From an uncultured Collinsella sp. (GTDB taxonomy: Bacteria; Actinomycetota; Coriobacteriia; Coriobacteriales; Coriobacteriaceae): a stretch of 10,163 nt of DNA. The notes beneath the pieces are model-generated. The model was not told the origin of the DNA. It saw only the letters and a program-made list of their open reading frames with translations, and ran no database searches. This document shows positions 6,425 through 10,163 of this stretch, one piece after another (the first letter of the stretch is position 1; each line of letters starts with the position of its first letter). The DNA is taken from the NCBI GenBank assembly GCA_900542555.1, contig UQNU01000065.1, forward strand, positions 1 to 10,163. The letters are read 5' to 3'. The translations under genes were made by a program, and so were the position numbers.

Positions 6425-8125
6425 ATGCCAATGCTGCTGGATGAACCTCTTGGCCTTATCGTTGAGCGCCTTCGCAGGCGGGGGACTGATGACGCATCGG
6501 TAGAAGTTAAAGCCTGCACGAATAAATTGAGCGCAGACGTATGGGAGACAGTGAGCGCTTTTGCGAACACTGCGGGTGGGCTCATTATTTTGGGCCTGAA
6601 TGAAGCCGAAGGATTTGTTCCTTCGGCTAACTTTGCTATCGATAGGGTGCGCGATCAGTTTGTTTCGGGTATCGGAGACGGAGGCTCAGCGGCAGTGGTG
6701 ACCCATGCGCCGCGGTACGAGCTTGATCGAGGCGAGGTCGACGGGCTCCAGGTGCTTCTAGTGCGCATCTTTGAACTTGAGCTTAAAGCGAAGCCTTGCT
6801 ATATCGGCGCGCGCGGCGTGCAGAACGGTAGCTACAAGCGCGTGGATGATAAAGATATCAAGATGTCACCCGCTGAGCTATATGAGCTGCAGAGTGCGTT
6901 GCTTCCGAGCGATGCAGACGGCACGGTGGTTTCGGAGGCAACGGTCGAGGATTTGGATCCAGATGTCGTGCGGTCTATTATCGCAAATCGCCGGCTGCAG
7001 ACCCCGCGCGTTTTGCGCGGGGCCGATACGCTGGAAAAGCAGCTGGTCAGACTCAATATCACTACAAAGGATGGCGCCGTGAAGCTCGCGGGGCTTCTGT
7101 CGGCGGGAATTTACCCCCAGCAGTTCTATCCCAAACTGATGATCGATGTCGCCGTTCATTCCGATGTGGAAAAATCTGCACCCGGGCAACCCCGGTTTAT
7201 TGACCGCCAGTTGTGCGATGGCCCGATTCCGGCTTGCATCGAAGATGCCCTTGCCGCGATTGGACGAAACTTGCGCAAAGCGGCGATAGTGCAAGGTGCT
7301 GGCAGAAGGGAGGATTGGGAAGTTCCCCAGGAGGTTTTGCGCGAGGCCTTGGCAAATGCCTGCATCCATCGAGAATATTCGCCCATGTTTGTGGGGCAGG
7401 CCGTGAGTGTCGATATCTATCCAGACAGAATAGAGATCAAAAACCCTGGCGGGCTTTGGGGCGGAAAGACGGTGGACAATCTTGCAGACGGGGAATCGCG
7501 CTGTCGAAACCCAAAGCTCATGAGCCTAATGGGGGCGACGCCGTTAGAGCATGCCGAGGGGGCCGTTGCGGAAAGCCAGGGATCTGGTATCCCGGCTATG
7601 ATTCGCGAGATGGAGTCTCGTTCGCTTGGCAGGCCGAAATTTATCGTTAAGGCCGATTCGTTTACGGTGCTGCTTTCCCGGCACGGGGCGGAGCTTGCTG
7701 AAAACCGTACGTGGATTCAGAGCCATGTGGGCATCGAGCTGACGGATCGCGAGGAAACACTGCTCATGTTTATGCGGGAGCATGGGTGCGTATGCGATGT
7801 TCAAAAAATACGAGAGGCCCTGAAGTGGGATTCGGATGACATTCGCCTGATCTGCGGGAATCTTGTCGATAAACATGTCCTGTCAAAATGTGGCAAAGAC
7901 ACGTTTGAGATTATCGATATGAGCAGAGAATCGTCAGCTTCGACAGCGGATAGGATCCTGGAGGCTCTCAGCGCCGAAGTGGATATGACGGCGCGAGAAA
8001 TAGCGGTTGCATCGGGGGTCAGAATTTCGTCTGTCCGTTACCATCTGCCAAAAATGGCGGATAAAGGACTCATCGAAGTAATGGGCTCATCGACGAGCCG
8101 CAACCGCCGATATCGGAAGAAGTAG
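6425..8125 (+). CDS. AlbA_2/GHKL-ATPase/winged-helix putative transcriptional regulator
   Basis: The N-terminus is a Schlafen AlbA_2 domain (about 22-150), with SVEVKA (25-30) and SAFANTAGGLIILGLNE (44-60). Then comes a GHKL-type ATPase region like those of RecG-like putative regulators: EVLREALANACIHREY (303-318, N-box), DRIEIKNPGG (334-343) and GSGIP (386-390). Two winged-helix regions follow, about 438-497 (LTDREETLLMFMREHG...) and 505-566 (REIAVASGVRISSVRYHLPKM), ending in a basic tail RNRRYRKK. The 566-residue length exceeds the common 380-500 because of the second wing. The role is inferred: a DNA-binding regulator, likely of its own promoter through the TTAGAGAGA array. Related proteins are common in accessory regions, but their signals are mostly unknown. 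At least nine AGA/AGG arginine codons set it apart from its neighbours. The ribosome site is weak (AGAGAGACGGA, 6414-6424) and overlaps an operator copy. Confidence 0.85.
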   Translation: MPMLLDEPLGLIVERLRRRGTDDASVEVKACTNKLSADVWETVSAFANTAGGLIILGLNEAEGFVPSANFAIDRVRDQFVSGIGDGGSAAVVTHAPRYELDRGEVDGLQVLLVRIFELELKAKPCYIGARGVQNGSYKRVDDKDIKMSPAELYELQSALLPSDADGTVVSEATVEDLDPDVVRSIIANRRLQTPRVLRGADTLEKQLVRLNITTKDGAVKLAGLLSAGIYPQQFYPKLMIDVAVHSDVEKSAPGQPRFIDRQLCDGPIPACIEDALAAIGRNLRKAAIVQGAGRREDWEVPQEVLREALANACIHREYSPMFVGQAVSVDIYPDRIEIKNPGGLWGGKTVDNLADGESRCRNPKLMSLMGATPLEHAEGAVAESQGSGIPAMIREMESRSLGRPKFIVKADSFTVLLSRHGAELAENRTWIQSHVGIELTDREETLLMFMREHGCVCDVQKIREALKWDSDDIRLICGNLVDKHVLSKCGKDTFEIIDMSRESSASTADRILEALSAEVDMTAREIAVASGVRISSVRYHLPKMADKGLIEVMGSSTSRNRRYRKK

Positions 8126-8137
8126 ATGCAGCCGGGG

Positions 8138-8182
8138 CGCCCTTCTAGTGTCTCTCGAAGTTAGATGGGTGCTAGAGGGGCG
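8138..8182. other. Long hairpin holding a decayed operator
   Basis: CGCCCTTCTAG (8138-8148) pairs with CTAGAGGGGCG (8172-8182) over 11 positions, with one G-U pair, 12 bases after the regulator's stop codon. There is no T-tract, so it is at best a weak terminator. The loop contains TCTCTCGAAGTTAGATGG (8151-8168), which resembles the upstream operator palindrome: TCTCTC, a one-base deletion, then AGTTAGA. Confidence 0.45.
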
Positions 8183-8196
8183 ACTGTCTCGCGATA

Positions 8197-8245
8197 TTTC
8201 CCCAGATAAAACCTGCCAAAATAAACCTGTCCCTTTTTGGCAGGT
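8197..8245. repeat. 49-bp palindromic repeat, copy 2
   Basis: This is the second copy of the repeat at 6109-6157, in direct orientation and 48 of 49 bases identical. Here the hairpin is perfect: ACCTGCCAAAA (8211-8221) pairs with TTTTGGCAGGT (8235-8245). The alternative arm ACCTG (8225-8229) is conserved too. The two copies enclose 2039 bases holding the regulator gene and its operator array, so recombination between them could delete that cassette. Confidence 0.85.
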
Positions 8246-8306
8246 CAGTTAACGCAGTGCAGGTTGAGCATATGCGAGCGAGCGGGCTCCGGGTGCGGTA
8301 AGGTGA

Positions 8307-8344
8307 CGTGAAACAAGCGGGCGCTGACCTTTTGGTCGCGCCCG
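8307..8344 (-). terminator. Possible terminator of larE
   Basis: A strong hairpin has outer stem CGGGCGC/GCGCCCG (8318-8324 with 8338-8344) and inner stem GACC/GGTC (8326-8329 with 8334-8337), a TTTT loop and one bulged T. Read on the - strand, the stem is followed by CTTGTTTC, a broken T-tract. It lies about 80 bases past the larE stop codon. A weak terminator is the simplest reading; the + strand side has no T-tract. Confidence 0.4.
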
Positions 8345-8396
8345 TGAAGTTGAACGTCAGATTGCCGTGCCCGGGGCCTGCGCAGCGCCGAGCAGT

Positions 8397-8419
8397 TACG
8401 CCGTTTGTAAAACGGCGTA
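8397..8419. other. Hairpin at the 3' end of larE
   Basis: A perfect 10-bp stem, TACGCCGTTT (8397-8406) with AAACGGCGTA (8410-8419), has a three-base loop and lies two bases past the larE stop codon. There is no T-tract. It may stabilise the transcript's 3' end or act with the hairpin at 8318-8344. I see no gene between 8126 and 8421. Confidence 0.5.
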
Positions 8420-8421
8420 GC

Positions 8422-9300
8422 CTAAAGATTCATGGCACCGTGAATGTAGGGGGTGACCTCGGGGGAGATATGGTCGCAGCCCAGCTCGCGCAGCGCGGAC
8501 TCGATAACGGCGGGCAGCGGGGTCTTGCCCTTGTCGTCGATGGCGGCACCGCCGAGGACGGCAATCTTGGCAACATCTGCGGGTGCGGCCTCGATATGCA
8601 TGCAGCCGCCGATCAAGCGCGCGCGTACCTGTGCCAGATCAAGATCGTGCAGGTAATCCTCGCAGGCGCGGATTAAATCGACCTTCTCGCGCGTAAGCTC
8701 CTCGCCCGTGGGAACGCGCGTGGCAAGACATGCTCCCGCCGGCAGGTTCCAAACGGGATAGCCCCATGCGCGCAGCAGCTCGCGCTCTTCGTCCTTGGTA
8801 AAGCCGACCTCCATGAGAGGGGAGCGTACGCCGAGCTCTTTTGCCGCGCGCATACCAGGGCGGTAGTCGCCGCGATCACTTGCATTGCTGCCATCGATGA
8901 CGGTGGGAAAGCCGAGCGACTTGGCGTGGTTGACGATGGCGGTAAAGCCGGCGTGCTTGCAGTGGTAGCAGCGATTGGCATCGTTGCAGGCTACCTGGGG
9001 GAGCTGCAGCTGATCGACCGAAAGATTGAGCACGGGGAGCTTAAAATGCGGCCCCTCATTGGCCTGTCCATCAACGGACTGCTCAAACGAAGCCTGTTCG
9101 GGCGTGCCGATGAGCGGCGTGGCGAGATGGACAAGGAGGGTATTGGTAGGCATGATGCGGGCGCATACGGCGGCCAAAAAGCTGCTGTCGACGCCACCGG
9201 AAAACCCGATAGCCACGCGCCCGTATGCCAAAAGCAGCTGTTCGAGCGCCGATAGCTTGTCTTGAAGCTCCTCTGCGGGTGCCGTGGTGTCTAAAATCAT
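8422..9300 (-). CDS. larE: LarE-type ATP-dependent sacrificial sulfur transferase
   Basis: LarE proteins adenylate a pyridinium dicarboxylate mononucleotide and insert sulfur to make the nickel-pincer cofactor used by lactate racemase and related enzymes. In the best studied case the sulfur comes from the protein's own cysteine. Seen here are the PP-loop SGGVDSS (34-40), NRCYHCKH (109-116) and PAGACLATRVP (187-197). Cys191 is at the place of the sacrificial cysteine. Cys111 and Cys114 form a CxxC pair that could bind metal or a cluster. The length of 292 fits the family. The start ATG at 9300 has AAGGAA (9312-9307) six bases upstream. The partners larB, larC and larA are not in the window, so cofactor synthesis needs genes elsewhere, or this paralogue serves another thiolation. 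The gene stands alone and diverges from the HAD gene. Confidence 0.88.
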   Translation of the reverse strand: MILDTTAPAEELQDKLSALEQLLLAYGRVAIGFSGGVDSSFLAAVCARIMPTNTLLVHLATPLIGTPEQASFEQSVDGQANEGPHFKLPVLNLSVDQLQLPQVACNDANRCYHCKHAGFTAIVNHAKSLGFPTVIDGSNASDRGDYRPGMRAAKELGVRSPLMEVGFTKDEERELLRAWGYPVWNLPAGACLATRVPTGEELTREKVDLIRACEDYLHDLDLAQVRARLIGGCMHIEAAPADVAKIAVLGGAAIDDKGKTPLPAVIESALRELGCDHISPEVTPYIHGAMNL

Positions 9301-9467
9301 GAAACGTTCCTTACCATTGAGTGCTCGGTCGAAAACTATAATCCTAATGCGTTACTTGCCATAAGTCTTCTATCTATGTAACGAAAGTGCAATATGCTAT
9401 ATACGTTATATACAAGTTTGTAAGTGCGGTAGAGTGGCAGTAATGCAATCCGGCGAGGGGGACCGAT
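9301..9467. promoter_or_regulatory. AT-rich divergent promoter region
   Basis: The 167 bases between the divergent larE and HAD starts are clearly richer in A/T than the genes. TATAGT on the - strand (9340-9335) could be the larE -10, with TTATGG (9364-9359) 18 bases upstream as a poor -35. The overlapping TATAAT (9337-9342) on the + strand could serve the HAD gene but lacks a well-spaced -35. Palindromes are TATATA-CGT-TATATA (9398-9412) and CGTTAC/GTAACG (9350-9355 with 9378-9383). The HAD gene has a Shine-Dalgarno GAGGGGGA (9455-9462). Exact promoters are uncertain. Confidence 0.35.
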
Positions 9468-10118
9468 ATGATCAAGGCTGTTATTTTTGACATGGATGGA
9501 ACGCTGGTCGATACCGAGCGTTTGGGGATTAGGGCCTGGAAGGCAGGCGCCGCTGAGCTGGGGCTCGCGATTGATGATGCGCTGATCCATCAGTTTATCG
9601 GTCGCACGCTACCCGATGTCATGGACATCCTCGATAAGCATTACGGCAGCCACGAGACCGCCGAGGCGATCTATCGTCGCCACAAGGAGATTCGCGACGA
9701 GATGGTCAAGACCGATCTGGAGCTTAAGGCCGGCGCTGCCGAGTGCATAGACGAGCTGTTGGCTGCGGGCTATCACGTAGGCCTTGCAACGTCATCGCGC
9801 CATGTTACCGCCGAGCGCAACCTTAAAGCATTCGGTCTCTTTGACAAGTTTGAGACCGTGACCTGCGGCGAGGACGTCGTGCACGGCAAGCCCGACCCCG
9901 AGATGTATCTGCTCGCCTGCGAGCGCGCGGGCTTTGCTCCCGAGGAATGTGCCGTGGTCGAGGATTCGCGCAACGGCTGCGTCTCGGGCATCACGGCCGG
10001 CTGTCATGTCTTTGCCGTCCCCGACATCGTGCCGCTGCCGCAGGACGTGGCGGATGGCTGCGAGGCCGTTCTCGATACGTTGTTCGACCTGGCGGCGGCA
10101 GTCAAGGCCGTGCGCTAG
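9468..10118 (+). CDS. HAD-superfamily hydrolase, beta-phosphoglucomutase/phosphatase-like
   Basis: This is a cytoplasmic HAD subfamily I enzyme that acts on a small phosphorylated metabolite through an aspartyl-phosphate. All four motifs are present: FDMDGTLVDTE (7-17) with nucleophile Asp8 and acid/base Asp10; TSS (108-110); Lys141 in HGKPDPEMY; and EDS (165-167) for magnesium. A helical cap lies between motifs I and II (about 16-85). The 216-residue length is normal for the beta-phosphoglucomutase, phosphoglycolate phosphatase and sugar-phosphatase group. The substrate cannot be told from sequence, because the residues that separate mutases from phosphatases are not clear here. The TAG stop at 10116-10118 falls two bases before adapter sequence, so the protein is complete. 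Confidence 0.88.
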   Translation: MIKAVIFDMDGTLVDTERLGIRAWKAGAAELGLAIDDALIHQFIGRTLPDVMDILDKHYGSHETAEAIYRRHKEIRDEMVKTDLELKAGAAECIDELLAAGYHVGLATSSRHVTAERNLKAFGLFDKFETVTCGEDVVHGKPDPEMYLLACERAGFAPEECAVVEDSRNGCVSGITAGCHVFAVPDIVPLPQDVADGCEAVLDTLFDLAAAVKAVR

Positions 10119-10120
10119 AC

Positions 10121-10163
10121 CTGTCTCTTATACACATCTCCGAGCCCACGAGACTCGACGTCA
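10121..10163 (+). other. Illumina Nextera adapter contamination
   Basis: CTGTCTCTTATACACATCT (10121-10139) is the 19-bp Tn5 mosaic end used in Nextera libraries. It is followed by the Read-2 adapter part CCGAGCCCACGAGAC (10140-10154), an eight-base index TCGACGTC (10155-10162) and the first base of the P7 side. This is sequencing read-through left in the assembly, not native DNA and not a transposon. Native sequence ends at 10120. Confidence 0.98.

Noticed and set aside
4970..8125. Anti-phage defence island made of the nuclease and the AlbA_2/GHKL protein
   Set aside because: The nuclease is predicted to be extracellular, the two genes are divergent and separated by a repeat, and no other defence gene is present. 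The regulator explanation fits better.
8308..8676. 122-codon + strand frame over the larE 3' end
   Set aside because: Most of it is antisense to larE, it has no ribosome site, and it starts at a hairpin.
10121..10139. Tn5-like transposon end (mosaic end)
   Set aside because: It is followed directly by the Nextera adapter and an index, so it comes from library preparation and not from the genome.

Overview
The window looks like a chromosomal contig from a GC-rich Gram-positive gut actinobacterium, most likely class Coriobacteriia and probably Collinsella. This is inferred from strong G/C third-position bias, good Shine-Dalgarno sites, a Tat-type lipoprotein signal and the protein families present; there is no rRNA or marker gene to prove it. 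The last 43 bases are not biological. They are Illumina Nextera adapter read-through, so the window ends at a real contig end and native sequence stops at 10120.

Left part (1-2528): a three-gene polar amino-acid ABC importer operon on the + strand, made of a Tat/lipobox solute-binding lipoprotein, a membrane permease and an ATPase. The genes overlap by 1 and 8 bases. A good promoter with a repeated TAAAGTG motif (candidate operator) lies upstream, and a textbook terminator follows.

Middle (2529-5963): an EF-G-like translational GTPase paralogue behind a roughly 235-base structured leader, with degenerate GTPase motifs (DAPC and NRLS in place of DxPG and NKxD). It converges on a membrane-anchored DNA/RNA non-specific nuclease gene on the - strand. 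One bidirectional terminator sits between them.

Accessory part (6057-8421): a 566-residue regulator with Schlafen AlbA_2, GHKL-type ATPase and two C-terminal winged-helix regions. Its upstream region carries eight exact copies of TTAGAGAGA (five of them as TCTCTCTAA) plus degenerate copies, including a near-perfect 24-bp palindrome placed between putative -35 and -10 boxes. A decayed copy of the palindrome lies just after the gene. The gene and its operator array are bracketed by two direct copies of a 49-bp palindromic repeat (48/49 identical). The gene uses many AGA/AGG codons, unlike its neighbours. This is the most unusual part of the window: a self-contained, probably autoregulated and perhaps mobile cassette.

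Right part (8422-10118): a larE-type sacrificial sulfur transferase gene (- strand), divergent from a HAD-superfamily phosphatase/phosphomutase gene (+ strand), separated by a 167-base AT-rich intergenic region.
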